A stretch of 64,000 bases of DNA from Cellulomonas sp. Root485 (GTDB lineage Bacteria > Actinomycetota > Actinomycetes > Actinomycetales > Cellulomonadaceae): NCBI RefSeq assembly GCF_001426705.1, contig NZ_LMFC01000001.1, forward strand, positions 547,789 to 611,788, in the 5' to 3' direction. Made by a program: the position numbers and the translations under genes. This document shows, in pieces, positions 16,548 to 25,085 of this stretch; position 1 is the first letter of the stretch, and each line of letters opens with the position of its first letter. The notes under the pieces are model-generated. The model did not search any database and was not told where the DNA came from. It saw nothing but the letters and a program-made list of their open reading frames with translations.

Positions 16548-17300
16548 GTGCAGCCCACGCAGGACCTGTCGCAGGTCGAGATCCGCCGCTCACGCAAGCG
16601 CGTGCGCACGGTGACGGCCTGGCGCGAGGGCGACCGGACGATCGTGGCCATCCCCGCGCGGTTCACGCGGGCGCAGGAGCACGAGTGGGTGCGCCGGATG
16701 CTGGCCCGGCTCGCGGCGCAGGAACGGCGGCGCCGACCGTCGGACGACGAGCTGATGTCGCGGGCGACGGACCTGTCCGCCAAGTACCTCGGCGGGCGGG
16801 CGCGGCCGACGACGGTCCGGTGGTCCACCAACCAGGGTCGGCGGTGGGGGTCCTGCACGCCGTCGGACGGCACCATCCGGATCTCCGACCGCGTGCGCGG
16901 GATGCCACGGTGGGTGCTCGACTACGTGCTGCTGCACGAGCTGGCGCACCTGCTGCACGCCGGGCACGGGCCGGAGTTCTGGGCGGAGCTCGACGCCTAC
17001 CCGCGCACCCTGCGCGCCCGCGGGTTCCTCGAGGGGTACGCGTACGCGGCGGAGCGTGGCGCGCACACCCCGCCCGGCGAACCTGGGGCCGACGACGACG
17101 TGGGGGACGCGGGCAGGGACGAGGTCGACGACGGCGGGATCGAGGAGCCGGACGGGGTCGTGGCCGACGAGGTGGACGTCGACGACTTCCCGTCCGACGA
17201 CGACACCGACGGCGGCCCGGTCGGTCAGCTGGAGCTGGAGCTCGACGACTGGGGTCCGAGCACCACAGCTGAGACCGCGGAGCGCGGTCGACCGACGTGA
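16548..17300 (+). CDS. YgjP/SprT-like zinc metallopeptidase (DUF45)
   Basis: 250 residues. The core contains WGSCTPSDGTIRIS and the zinc-binding HELAHLLHAGHGPEFW (HExxH plus a downstream His), as in the YgjP/WLM-type metallopeptidases. The C-terminal 80 residues are a very acidic, low-complexity tail (Asp/Glu-rich). GTG start at 16548 with TAGCGT six bases upstream implies leaderless expression. The substrate is unknown; the same family is found near uvrD2 in related genomes. Confidence 0.88.
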   Translation: MQPTQDLSQVEIRRSRKRVRTVTAWREGDRTIVAIPARFTRAQEHEWVRRMLARLAAQERRRRPSDDELMSRATDLSAKYLGGRARPTTVRWSTNQGRRWGSCTPSDGTIRISDRVRGMPRWVLDYVLLHELAHLLHAGHGPEFWAELDAYPRTLRARGFLEGYAYAAERGAHTPPGEPGADDDVGDAGRDEVDDGGIEEPDGVVADEVDVDDFPSDDDTDGGPVGQLELELDDWGPSTTAETAERGRPT

Positions 17301-17321
17301 GGGGTTCGAGCGCGCGGCCGA

Positions 17322-17337
17322 CGTCGGGTTCCCGACG
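17322..17337. terminator. Short hairpin between convergent genes
   Basis: CGTCGGG and CCCGACG separated by two bases form a compact stem in the 67-nt gap between the YgjP-like and DUF2342 genes. No T tract; a weak bidirectional terminator at best. Confidence 0.4.
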
Positions 17338-17367
17338 GCAGCCGTGGTGTACGCCGTGCGGAGGCGA

Positions 17368-18768
17368 TCAGGCGGTCGGACCGGCGTCCGGGTCCTCGCC
17401 CAGGATCTCCGCCAGGGCGCGGTCCACCTCGGCGGCGTCGTCGACGGCGGTCGCCCGGCGCGCGGCGTAGCCGGCGGGGTCGTCGAGGTCCTCGGTGCCG
17501 GGCAGCAGGTCGGGGTGGTCCCAGACGGCGTCGCGTGCGGTCGCCCCGTTGTCACGGGTGATCTGCGCCCACAGCGCCGCGGCGTCGCGGAGCCTGCGGG
17601 GCCGCAGCTCGAGACCGACGAGGTTGGCGAACGTCTGCTCGGCCGGCCCTCCGGCGGCGCGGCGGCGACGGATCATCTCGCGCAGCGCCATCGTGTGCGG
17701 CAGGTGGGGGAGCGCTGCGGTGGCCGTGACCTCGTCGACCCAGCCCTCGACCAGTGCCAGCGCGGTCTCCAGCCGTTCGAGCGCGGCCTTCTGCGCCGGC
17801 GTCGTGTGCGGCGCGAAGACGCCACCCGACAACGCCTGCTGGAGCGCCGCGGTGTCGGTCACGTCGATCGAGCGCACGGCCTCCTCGAGCTGGTCGGCGT
17901 CGATGGTGATGCCGCGCGCGTAGGCCTCCACGGTGGCGAGCAGGTGCGCCCGCAGCCACGGCACGTGCGTGAACAGGCGGGTGGCCGCGGCCTCGCGCAG
18001 GGCGAGGAACAGGCGGACCTCCTCGGCGGGTGCGTCGAGCCCCTCGGCGAACGCGTCGACGTTCGCCGCCACGAGCGCGGGCGTCGGCCGGTCGAGCAGC
18101 GGGAGCCCGATGTCGGTGGTGCCGAACACCTCGTGCGCGAGCGTGCCCGCCGCCTGGCCCACCTGCATGCCGAACACGGCTGAGCCGAGCTGGCGCAGGA
18201 GCTGGCTGGGCTCGATGCCGCCGGGGAGGGTGAGGTCCTCCGGGCCACCGTCGGGCAGTGCACCGCCGAGCGCTCCGACGAGCGCGATCGACAGCGAGGA
18301 CGCCACCGGCTCCGTCAGCGTGCGCCACGTCGGCAGGGTCGCCTCGACCCACTCCGCGCGGCTCCACGCCCGGGGCGTGCCGGTGGACGGTGGCAGGTCG
18401 GTGGCGGCGTCCAGCCACAGCTCGGCGACGGCGAGCGCGTCGAGCACCTGGCGTGTCTGGGCGGTGGTCAGGGACGGGTCTCCGCCGGCCGCGGCCTGCT
18501 GCCGGGCGAGGTCGTGGGCCATCTGCCAGTTGACCGGGTCGTCGCCGGACGCGGCGAGCAGGGCCTGGACCTGCGCGAACACCTGCTGGAGAGCGGCGGG
18601 GTCGTCGGGCAGCCCGGATGCAGCGGCCATCGCGCCGGGGTCGAACCCGCGCTCCTGCAGCTCACGGATCGCTTCGTCGGCGCCGTCTCCGAGCATCGCG
18701 CGCATCACCTGCTCCCAGGCGGGCACGCCGCCATCGGCTCCCGGGACGGCGGAGTTGTCGGGGCTCAC
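17368..18768 (-). CDS. DUF2342 family protein (zinc-dependent metalloprotease-like)
   Basis: 466 residues. It matches the conserved actinobacterial DUF2342 family by segments such as LVEGWVDEVTATAALPHLPH and FANLVGLELRPRRLRDAAAL. Databases often call the family zinc-dependent metalloprotease or F420-associated, yet no HExxH motif is visible here, so an enzymatic role is not supported by motif. The GTG start at 18768 has GGAGG eight bases upstream; a longer frame to 18822 is unlikely. It is divergent from the Rossmann-fold gene. Confidence 0.85.
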   Translation of the reverse strand: MSPDNSAVPGADGGVPAWEQVMRAMLGDGADEAIRELQERGFDPGAMAAASGLPDDPAALQQVFAQVQALLAASGDDPVNWQMAHDLARQQAAAGGDPSLTTAQTRQVLDALAVAELWLDAATDLPPSTGTPRAWSRAEWVEATLPTWRTLTEPVASSLSIALVGALGGALPDGGPEDLTLPGGIEPSQLLRQLGSAVFGMQVGQAAGTLAHEVFGTTDIGLPLLDRPTPALVAANVDAFAEGLDAPAEEVRLFLALREAAATRLFTHVPWLRAHLLATVEAYARGITIDADQLEEAVRSIDVTDTAALQQALSGGVFAPHTTPAQKAALERLETALALVEGWVDEVTATAALPHLPHTMALREMIRRRRAAGGPAEQTFANLVGLELRPRRLRDAAALWAQITRDNGATARDAVWDHPDLLPGTEDLDDPAGYAARRATAVDDAAEVDRALAEILGEDPDAGPTA

Positions 18769-18833
18769 GTGGACCTCCTGCGACGATAGGGCCGGCTGCG
18801 AACCACGGTAACCGCGCAGCACAGGAACGAGGG

Positions 18834-19925
18834 ATGGTGGGCGAGCAGATTCGCTCAGGGCGCAGCACGCGACGCAGCAGCCCGTCGACGAGCCCGGCCG
18901 ACGCGGTGCGCGCGGCCGAGCCCGACGACGTCGTCGTCGTCGGTCGTGGACCCATCGCGACCGCGGTCGCCGCCGCGTGGGGCGAGGGCGTGCGGACGAT
19001 CGACGAGGTCCCCGTCGACACTCCGCACGACGCCCTGGTCGGTGCCACCGTCGTGGTGCTCGTCGCGCACCCGGGTGACCTCGTCGGCTCGTCCGTGAAG
19101 GGACGTCGCGAGCACGAGGCGGCCGTCGTCGCGCACACGCAGCGTGTCGTGGGCGCGGCGCGGGCCGTCGGGGCCCGGCACGTCGTGGCGATCGGGTCGG
19201 CCGTCGTGCACGGAGCGTGGGCGGACCGTCCCGTCATCCACGACACCGACCCGCTCCCGCGGGCCGACGAGGCGGCCCGCGAGGGCCTCGTCGGCGACCT
19301 GCTGGCGGCGGAGGCGGTGCTCGAGCGTGCCCGGCGCCGCAAGGCTCCGCTCGTGACGGTGCTGCGTCCGGCAGCGGTGGTCGGGGTGGGGATCGACACG
19401 TTCGTGACGCGGCACTTCGAGGCGCCCCGCCTGCTGACGGTCCGCGGCGCGGTCCGGCAGTGGCAGTTCGTGCACGTCGAGGACCTGGCGTCCGCCGCCA
19501 AGTTCGCGGTGACGCACCGGCTGGCAGGGGTCCTCGCCGTCGGCGCGGACGACGTGCTCGAGCCCGCGCAGGTCGAGGCGGCCGCTGGGATGCGGCGGGT
19601 CGAGCTGGCCGCGGCCACGGCGTTCGGCACCGCCGAGCGGCTCCACCGCGTAGGGGTCCTGCCCGCACCGGCCTCAGAGCTCGCGTTCGTCGTCTACCCG
19701 TGGACCGTCGCCGCCGACCGTCTGCGCGAGGCGGGCTGGGTCCCGCGCTGGTCGAGCGCCGACTGCCTGGACGTGCTGCTCGAGGGCGTGCAGGGCCGGG
19801 TCGCCGTGGCCGGACGACGTGTCGGCACCCGCGACGCGGCGGCGCTCGGGGCGGCAGGGGCGGCGGTCGCCCTCATCGGAACCGCCGCCGTGTGGCGCCA
19901 GGCGCGGGCCCGGCGGCGGCCGTGA
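18834..19925 (+). CDS. NAD(P)-binding Rossmann/epimerase-like protein with C-terminal membrane helix
   Basis: 363 residues. An extended-SDR Rossmann fold is suggested by VVVVGRGPIATAVAAAW near the N-terminus (an unusual GRGPIA variant of the Gly motif), the VLRPAAVVG segment and FVHVEDLASA. A hydrophobic C-terminal helix (about residues 335-355) may anchor it to the membrane. It is an NAD-dependent epimerase/dehydratase-like protein of unknown substrate. The ATG at 18834 follows GGAACGAGGG. The next gene begins within its stop codon (GTGA), so it is likely cotranscribed with the PDZ protease. Confidence 0.75.
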   Translation: MVGEQIRSGRSTRRSSPSTSPADAVRAAEPDDVVVVGRGPIATAVAAAWGEGVRTIDEVPVDTPHDALVGATVVVLVAHPGDLVGSSVKGRREHEAAVVAHTQRVVGAARAVGARHVVAIGSAVVHGAWADRPVIHDTDPLPRADEAAREGLVGDLLAAEAVLERARRRKAPLVTVLRPAAVVGVGIDTFVTRHFEAPRLLTVRGAVRQWQFVHVEDLASAAKFAVTHRLAGVLAVGADDVLEPAQVEAAAGMRRVELAAATAFGTAERLHRVGVLPAPASELAFVVYPWTVAADRLREAGWVPRWSSADCLDVLLEGVQGRVAVAGRRVGTRDAAALGAAGAAVALIGTAAVWRQARARRRP

Positions 19926-21091
19926 GCGACGCGGGTGCAGGAGCGGGTGCAGGGACAGGTGCCGAGCCGGGGGATGATGTGGGCGTGCTCGACCAGCCCA
20001 CCTCACCGCCCGACGTCGATGACGACCTCGGTCAGCCCGACCGCATCAGCCCTCGGTCGCTGACCCTCTCCGTGGGCATGATGGCCACCGCGCTGCTGCT
20101 CGCCGTGCTCGTGGTGCTCCCCGTGCCCTACGCGATCAGCAGCCCCGGGCCCACGCGCAACGTGCTGGGCGAGCACGACGGCACCCCGCTGATCCAGATC
20201 TCCGGCGCCGAGACGTTCGACTCGACCGGTGAGCTGCGGCTGACCACCGTGTCCGGGACGGGCGGACCGGGGTTCCCGTCGAGCGTCGTGGGTGTCGTGC
20301 AGGGCTGGCTGTCGCCCTGGGTGGTGGTCCAGCCGGTCGAGCTGCTCTACCCGCCGGACCGGACGCAGGACGAGATCGACGAGTCGAACACCGCGGAGAT
20401 GGTGTCCTCGCAGGAGAACGCCGCCGTCGCAGCGCTCACCGAGCTGGGCTACGAGGTCCCCGCGACGCTCGTCGTCGCCGGGACGGTCGAGGGGTCCGAC
20501 GCGGAGGGCAAGGTCGAGGAGGGGGACGTCATCGTCGCCCTCGACGGGACCGCCGTCCCCGACTACCAGGGGCTCATCGGGCTGCTCGACGACGTCCAGG
20601 CCGGGGACACCGTGACGCTCACGGTCCGTCGGCACGGGCAGGCGGTCGACATCCCGATCGTGACGACCGAGAAGCCCGACGGTGGCGCGCAGATCGGGGT
20701 GTTCATCGACCCCGCGTTCGACATGCCCGTGGACGTGACCATCAGCATCGACGACATCGGCGGTCCCAGCGCCGGGACCATGTTCGCGCTCGGCATCATC
20801 GACAAGATGACGCCGGAGGACGAGGCGAACGGCAAGGACATCGCGGGGACCGGCACCATCGACGTGACCGGCGAGGTCGGTCCCATCGGCGGCATCCGGC
20901 AGAAGCTCGCGGGCGCGACGCGGGACGGCGCGACGTGGTTCCTGGCTCCGGCCGCGAACTGCGACGAGGTGGTCGACCACGTGCCGGACGGTCTGCGCGT
21001 GGTGAGCATCGCGACCCTGCACGAGGCGCGTGAGGCCATGACGGCGATCGGTGCCGGCGCGGTCGACGACCTGCCCACCTGCACGAGCTAG
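19922..21091 (+). CDS. PDZ domain-containing Lon-type serine protease (YlbL-like)
   Basis: 389 residues if translated from the GTG at 19922, which overlaps the previous stop; GTG codons at 19979 and 19985 behind GGGGGA are good alternative starts and would remove a Gly/Ala-rich tail. It has one N-terminal membrane helix, then a PDZ domain (about 190-265) and a Lon-type S16 protease domain with GGPSAG (catalytic Ser283) and GIRQKLAG (catalytic Lys328). It is probably a membrane-anchored extracytoplasmic protease; the same family member lies beside the UPF0182 gene in mycobacteria. Confidence 0.88.
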   Translation: MSDAGAGAGAGTGAEPGDDVGVLDQPTSPPDVDDDLGQPDRISPRSLTLSVGMMATALLLAVLVVLPVPYAISSPGPTRNVLGEHDGTPLIQISGAETFDSTGELRLTTVSGTGGPGFPSSVVGVVQGWLSPWVVVQPVELLYPPDRTQDEIDESNTAEMVSSQENAAVAALTELGYEVPATLVVAGTVEGSDAEGKVEEGDVIVALDGTAVPDYQGLIGLLDDVQAGDTVTLTVRRHGQAVDIPIVTTEKPDGGAQIGVFIDPAFDMPVDVTISIDDIGGPSAGTMFALGIIDKMTPEDEANGKDIAGTGTIDVTGEVGPIGGIRQKLAGATRDGATWFLAPAANCDEVVDHVPDGLRVVSIATLHEAREAMTAIGAGAVDDLPTCTS

Positions 21092-21113
21092 CCCTGCGAC
21101 AGCCCGCACGATC

Positions 21114-21148
21114 CTGGCTCGGCCGTCGACGACCTGCGGCGGAGCCAG
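21114..21148. terminator. Hairpin between the protease and PPA1309 genes
   Basis: CTGGCTC (21114-21120) and GAGCCAG (21142-21148) form a 7-bp stem with a long GC-rich loop in the convergent gap. Weak terminator candidate. Confidence 0.35.
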
Positions 21149-21160
21149 CCCGACGGCGTG

Positions 21161-21706
21161 CTACTCGAGCGTGGTCCGGACCGCTGCGACCAGCCCCGGC
21201 ACCAGGTCCGGTCCCTGACCGACCTGGTCGGCGGAGTCGTTCGTGCGGCTGCGCACCGCGCACCAGGACGGGCCGCCGCGCAGCGCGCCCACGACGAGCC
21301 GCACGTCCTGCCTCTCGGGGTGGGCCAGCAGGTACTCCAGCGCGGCCTCGGTGTCCTGCGGCATCGCCTCCTCGGCGGCCGGCGGGAGGACGACGCGCTC
21401 GACGGTGACGGCCATCCCGTCCACCGTCGCCGGCCACGACAGTCCCGCGAGCAGCGTCTCGAGGTCGGGAGCAGCCGGCAGCTCCTCCTGCTCGACGGAG
21501 GTGAGGTGCGACGGCTGCGACCGGGCGGCGGCCAGGACGGTCGGGTCGAGCTGGGTGGCGAGGCCGGGTTCGGTGCGCAGCATCTCCTGCGTCCGGACCA
21601 GCGCGAACACCCGCACAGGGCCGTCCCAGCCGGCCTCGGCGACGTGCTGCTCGATCTCGCGGACGGATTCGGCCAGCGCGGCCAGGTCGGGGGAGGGTTC
21701 ACTCAC
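21161..21706 (-). CDS. PPA1309 family protein
   Basis: 181 residues of a small, acidic, cytosolic actinobacterial family with the features TSVEQEELP and VDGMAVTVERVVLPP. The function is unknown. The GTG at 21706 is the most upstream in-frame start before a stop. It is divergent from the UPF0182 gene, an arrangement conserved in actinobacteria, which may indicate a linked role in envelope biology (inference). Confidence 0.8.
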   Translation of the reverse strand: MSEPSPDLAALAESVREIEQHVAEAGWDGPVRVFALVRTQEMLRTEPGLATQLDPTVLAAARSQPSHLTSVEQEELPAAPDLETLLAGLSWPATVDGMAVTVERVVLPPAAEEAMPQDTEAALEYLLAHPERQDVRLVVGALRGGPSWCAVRSRTNDSADQVGQGPDLVPGLVAAVRTTLE

Positions 21707-21853
21707 AGGTTCATGGTCCCATTCCTGTGGGAACCTGTGCCTCGACCGGCACGTTCTCCCGTGCGAGTGGCGGCGTCCCGTGTACGCCGCCCGGCACGGT
21801 CGTGACCCTGCCGAACGTGCTCACCTGTTGCCGACGACGAGGACTGCCACGCC

Positions 21854-24850
21854 GTGACCTTCGGAAGCCCGCCGCCCCGCCCGAGCCCGGCGCGTCCGCG
21901 CCGACGCGGAGCGCTCGCCCCCACGCTCGTCGTCCTCGGGGTGCTCGTCGTCGCCGTGCTGATCCTGGCCCAGGTGTGGACCGAGGTCCTCTGGTACCAG
22001 CAGCTCGGGTTCGGCAACGTGATCCGCACCGAGTGGGGCACGCGCGCGATCCTGTTCGTCCTCGGCTTCCTCGTCATGGGCGGCGCCGTCTACTGGAGCC
22101 TCAACTTCGGCTACCGGTCCCGGCCCGTGTACGCGCCGTCCACGCAGGAGCAGGCGAACCTCGACCAGTACCGCGAGGCCATCGAGCCGCTGCGCCGGCT
22201 GGTCATGATCGTCGGCCCCGCGGTCCTCGGTCTGTTCGCCGGTGCCGCCGCGTCGCAGCAGTGGCAGACCATCCAGCTGTGGATGCACGGCGGGTCGGTC
22301 GGGAAGACCGACCCCCAGTACGGCATCGACCTGGGCTTCTACCTGTTCACGCTGCCCGGGCTGCGGTTCGTCGTGTCGTTCCTCATGGCGGTCGTCGTGC
22401 TGTCCGGCATCGGCGCCCTGGCCACCCAGTACCTCTACGGCGGCCTGCGGGTCGGGGGTCAGCGCGGCGGTGCGCCGCGGACGACGAGGGCGGCGCGCAT
22501 CCAGCTGTCGGTCATCGCGGCCCTGCTGATGCTGCTCATCGCGGCGAGCTACTGGCTCGACCGGTACTCGATCCTGACGAAGACGGGCCGCAAGTTCGCG
22601 GGCGCCTCGTTCACCGACGTGCACGCCGTCATCCCGTCGAAGGCGATCCTGGCGGGCATCGCGATCTTCGTCGCGGTCATGTTCATCGTCACCGCGATCC
22701 GCGGCAACTGGCGCCTCCCCGCCATCGGCGTCGGTCTGATGGTGGTGGCGGCCGTGGCCGTCGGCGGTATCTATCCTGCCGTCGTCCAGCGCTTCCAGGT
22801 GCAGCCGAACCAGCAGGACGCCGAGGCGGAGTTCATCCAGCGCAACATCGGCGCCACCCTCGACGCGTACGACCTCGAGGACGTCGAGAAGACCGACTAC
22901 AACGCCGAGGTCACGGCGGAGGCGGGCGCACTGCGCGCCGACGCCGACACCACGGCCTCGATCCGGCTCCTCGACCCGCAGATCGTCAGCCCGTCGTTCA
23001 AGCAGCTCGAGCAGATCCGCGCGTTCTACGACTTCCCCGACTCGCTGTCGGTGGACCGGTACGAGGTCGAGGGGGAGAGCCGCGACACGGTGATCGCCGT
23101 CCGCGAGCTGTCGCTCGAGGGGCTCGACGCGCAGCAGCGCAACTGGACCAACGACACCACGGTCTACACGCACGGGTTCGGCGTCGTCGCCGCCTACGGC
23201 AACACGACCGCCGGTCGCGGCGCCCCCAACTTCTGGGAGGGCGGCATCCCGTCGACGGGGCAGATGGGCGAGTACGAGCCGCGCATCTACTTCAGCCCGA
23301 AGGCCCCGCTCTACTCGATCGTCGGTGCCCCCGAGGGCACCCGGGCGTGGGAGCTCGACTACCCGGCCGACGACTCCGAGGGTGCCGTCAACAGCACGTT
23401 CCCGACGCAGGACGTCTCCGCCGGCCCGTCGATCGGCAACCCGCTGACCAAGCTGCTCTACGCGCTGAAGTTCGGGTCCGAGCAGATCCTCTTCTCCGAC
23501 CGCGTAACCAGCGACTCGCAGATCCTCTACGAGCGTGACCCCCGCGACCGCGTCCAGAAGGTCGCGCCGTACCTGACGCTCGACGGCCGCGCGTACCCCG
23601 CCGTGGTCGACGGCCGGGTCAAGTGGATCGTCGACGGCTACACGACGTCGGACCAGTACCCGTACTCCGAGCCGAAGTCCCTCGACGACGCGACGACGGA
23701 CTCGCTCACCGAGTCGTCCGAGACCATCCAGGCGCTCCAGCCGAAGACGGCGAACTACATCCGCAACTCGGTCAAGGCCACGGTCGACGCCTACGACGGC
23801 TCGGTCACGCTGTACGCCTGGGACGCCGAGGACCCGATCCTCAAGGCGTGGGACTCGGTGTTCCCGTCCACGCTGGAGCCACTGTCCTCCATCAAGGGCA
23901 GCCTCATGAGCCACCTGCGCTACCCCGAGGACCTGTTCAAGGTGCAGCGCAGCCTGCTCGCCCGGTACCACGTGACCGACGCCGGCCAGTTCTTCTCCGG
24001 CAACGACTTCTGGGCCAACCCGAACGACCCGACGAGCAGCGTCGCCGTCCCGCAGCCGCCGTACTACCTGACGCTGCGGATGCCGGACCAGGACGAGGCC
24101 AGCTTCTCGCTGATGTCGTCGTTCATCCCGACCGGCACCAACGCGCGCAACGTGCTCACCGGGTACCTGGCGGTCGACGCCGAGGCCGGGAACGAGGACG
24201 GGAAGCCGTCGCCGGACTACGGCAAGATGCGGCTGCTCGAGCTGCCACGCGACTCGACGGTCCCCGGACCCGGTCAGGTGAACAACAACTTCGTCGCCGA
24301 CCCGGACGTGTCCAACGAGCTGAACATCCTCGGCCGTGGCGACTCGCAGGTGGTTCGCGGCAACCTGCTGACCCTGCCCATGGGCGGTGGCCTGCTGTAC
24401 GTGCAGCCGGTCTACGTCCAGGCCCGGTCCGGCACCACGTTCCCGCTGCTGCAGCGCGTGCTCGTCGCGTTCGGTGACGACATCGGGTTCGCGGACACCC
24501 TCGACGGTGCCCTCGACCAGGTGTTCGGCGGCGACTCGGGTGCCGACGCCGGCGACGCCGGGACCGACCCCGACGCGGGTACGCCCCCGACGGACGAACC
24601 GACGCCCGAACCGACCGACGGAGCGACGCCTGCGCCGACCGACCCCGGAACCGGCACCGGCACCGGCACCGGCACGGACGCGACCGCCCGTGCGGACCTC
24701 GACCGGGCGCTGCAGCAGGCCAAGGAAGCTATCGCCGACAGCCAGTCCGCGCTGGCGCGCAACGACTTCGCCGCCTACGGCGAGGCGCAGCAGCGGCTCG
24801 ACCAGGCCGTCCAGAGCGCCCTCGAGGCGGAGGCCCGGCTCGACGAGTGA
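21854..24850 (+). CDS. UPF0182 family large membrane protein
   Basis: 998 residues, close to the size of the mycobacterial homologue. About seven membrane helices occupy the first 320 residues (for example LVVLGVLVVAVLILAQVW and the segment following it), then a large extracytoplasmic domain with the conserved NFWEGGIPSTGQMGEYEPRI region. A Pro/Thr/Asp linker (about 900-945) leads into a C-terminal helix rich in Ala/Gln that could form a coiled coil. The molecular function is not known. GTG start at 21854. Confidence 0.9.
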   Translation: MTFGSPPPRPSPARPRRRGALAPTLVVLGVLVVAVLILAQVWTEVLWYQQLGFGNVIRTEWGTRAILFVLGFLVMGGAVYWSLNFGYRSRPVYAPSTQEQANLDQYREAIEPLRRLVMIVGPAVLGLFAGAAASQQWQTIQLWMHGGSVGKTDPQYGIDLGFYLFTLPGLRFVVSFLMAVVVLSGIGALATQYLYGGLRVGGQRGGAPRTTRAARIQLSVIAALLMLLIAASYWLDRYSILTKTGRKFAGASFTDVHAVIPSKAILAGIAIFVAVMFIVTAIRGNWRLPAIGVGLMVVAAVAVGGIYPAVVQRFQVQPNQQDAEAEFIQRNIGATLDAYDLEDVEKTDYNAEVTAEAGALRADADTTASIRLLDPQIVSPSFKQLEQIRAFYDFPDSLSVDRYEVEGESRDTVIAVRELSLEGLDAQQRNWTNDTTVYTHGFGVVAAYGNTTAGRGAPNFWEGGIPSTGQMGEYEPRIYFSPKAPLYSIVGAPEGTRAWELDYPADDSEGAVNSTFPTQDVSAGPSIGNPLTKLLYALKFGSEQILFSDRVTSDSQILYERDPRDRVQKVAPYLTLDGRAYPAVVDGRVKWIVDGYTTSDQYPYSEPKSLDDATTDSLTESSETIQALQPKTANYIRNSVKATVDAYDGSVTLYAWDAEDPILKAWDSVFPSTLEPLSSIKGSLMSHLRYPEDLFKVQRSLLARYHVTDAGQFFSGNDFWANPNDPTSSVAVPQPPYYLTLRMPDQDEASFSLMSSFIPTGTNARNVLTGYLAVDAEAGNEDGKPSPDYGKMRLLELPRDSTVPGPGQVNNNFVADPDVSNELNILGRGDSQVVRGNLLTLPMGGGLLYVQPVYVQARSGTTFPLLQRVLVAFGDDIGFADTLDGALDQVFGGDSGADAGDAGTDPDAGTPPTDEPTPEPTDGATPAPTDPGTGTGTGTGTDATARADLDRALQQAKEAIADSQSALARNDFAAYGEAQQRLDQAVQSALEAEARLDE

Positions 24851-24858
24851 CGTACGGT

Positions 24859-24900
24859 GCCTGGCCGGTGGAGGGTGACGTACGACACCACCGGCCAGGC
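24859..24900. terminator. Strong stem-loop after the UPF0182 gene
   Basis: A perfect 13-bp inverted repeat (24859-24871 with 24888-24900) and 16-base loop start eight bases past the stop. GACGTACG occurs twice, once just before the stem and once in the loop. No T tract, but position and strength support termination. Confidence 0.7.
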
Positions 24901-24909
24901 GCCCGCGAT

Positions 24910-24938
24910 TTGGTCCCCCCTGGGGGGTGAGGTAAGTT
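24910..24938 (+). promoter_or_regulatory. Promoter of the initiator tRNA gene
   Basis: TTGGTC (24910-24915) and TAAGTT (24933-24938) are separated by exactly 17 bases; the tRNA begins 12 bases after the -10 box. The GC-rich spacer contains CCCCCTGGGGGG. Confidence 0.75.
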
Positions 24939-24949
24939 GTAACCACCGA

Positions 24950-25023
24950 CGCGGGGTGGAGCAGCTCGGTAGCTCGCTGGGCTCATAACCCAGAGGTCGC
25001 AGGTTCAAATCCTGCCCCCGCTA
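24950..25023 (+). tRNA. Initiator tRNA-fMet (CAU anticodon)
   Basis: The 74-nt cloverleaf begins CGCGGGGTGGAGCAG and has the loop CTCATAA with anticodon CAT. Three G-C pairs (GGG/CCC) stack on the anticodon loop, and the first base cannot form a Watson-Crick pair with position 72 (C-U): both are marks of initiator tRNA. The T-arm GCAGGTTCAAATCCTGC is intact. CCA is not encoded. Confidence 0.95.
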
Positions 25024-25030
25024 CACAGAA

Positions 25031-25066
25031 GACGAAGGCCCGGACCTGCTGGTCCGGGCCTTCGTC
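25031..25066. terminator. Terminator of the tRNA and of the convergent polymerase gene
   Basis: A perfect 16-bp stem (25031-25046 with 25051-25066) with a TGCT loop, followed by GTTCTCG. It lies eight bases after the tRNA and 20 before the stop of the convergent LigD-type gene. Confidence 0.85.
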
Positions 25067-25085
25067 GTTCTCGATCCCTGGCCGG

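Noticed and set aside
21821-24946. 1041-residue minus-strand open frame antisense to UPF0182
   Set aside because: Low-complexity Val/Arg/Glu frame with no motif; the sense frame is a well-known family.
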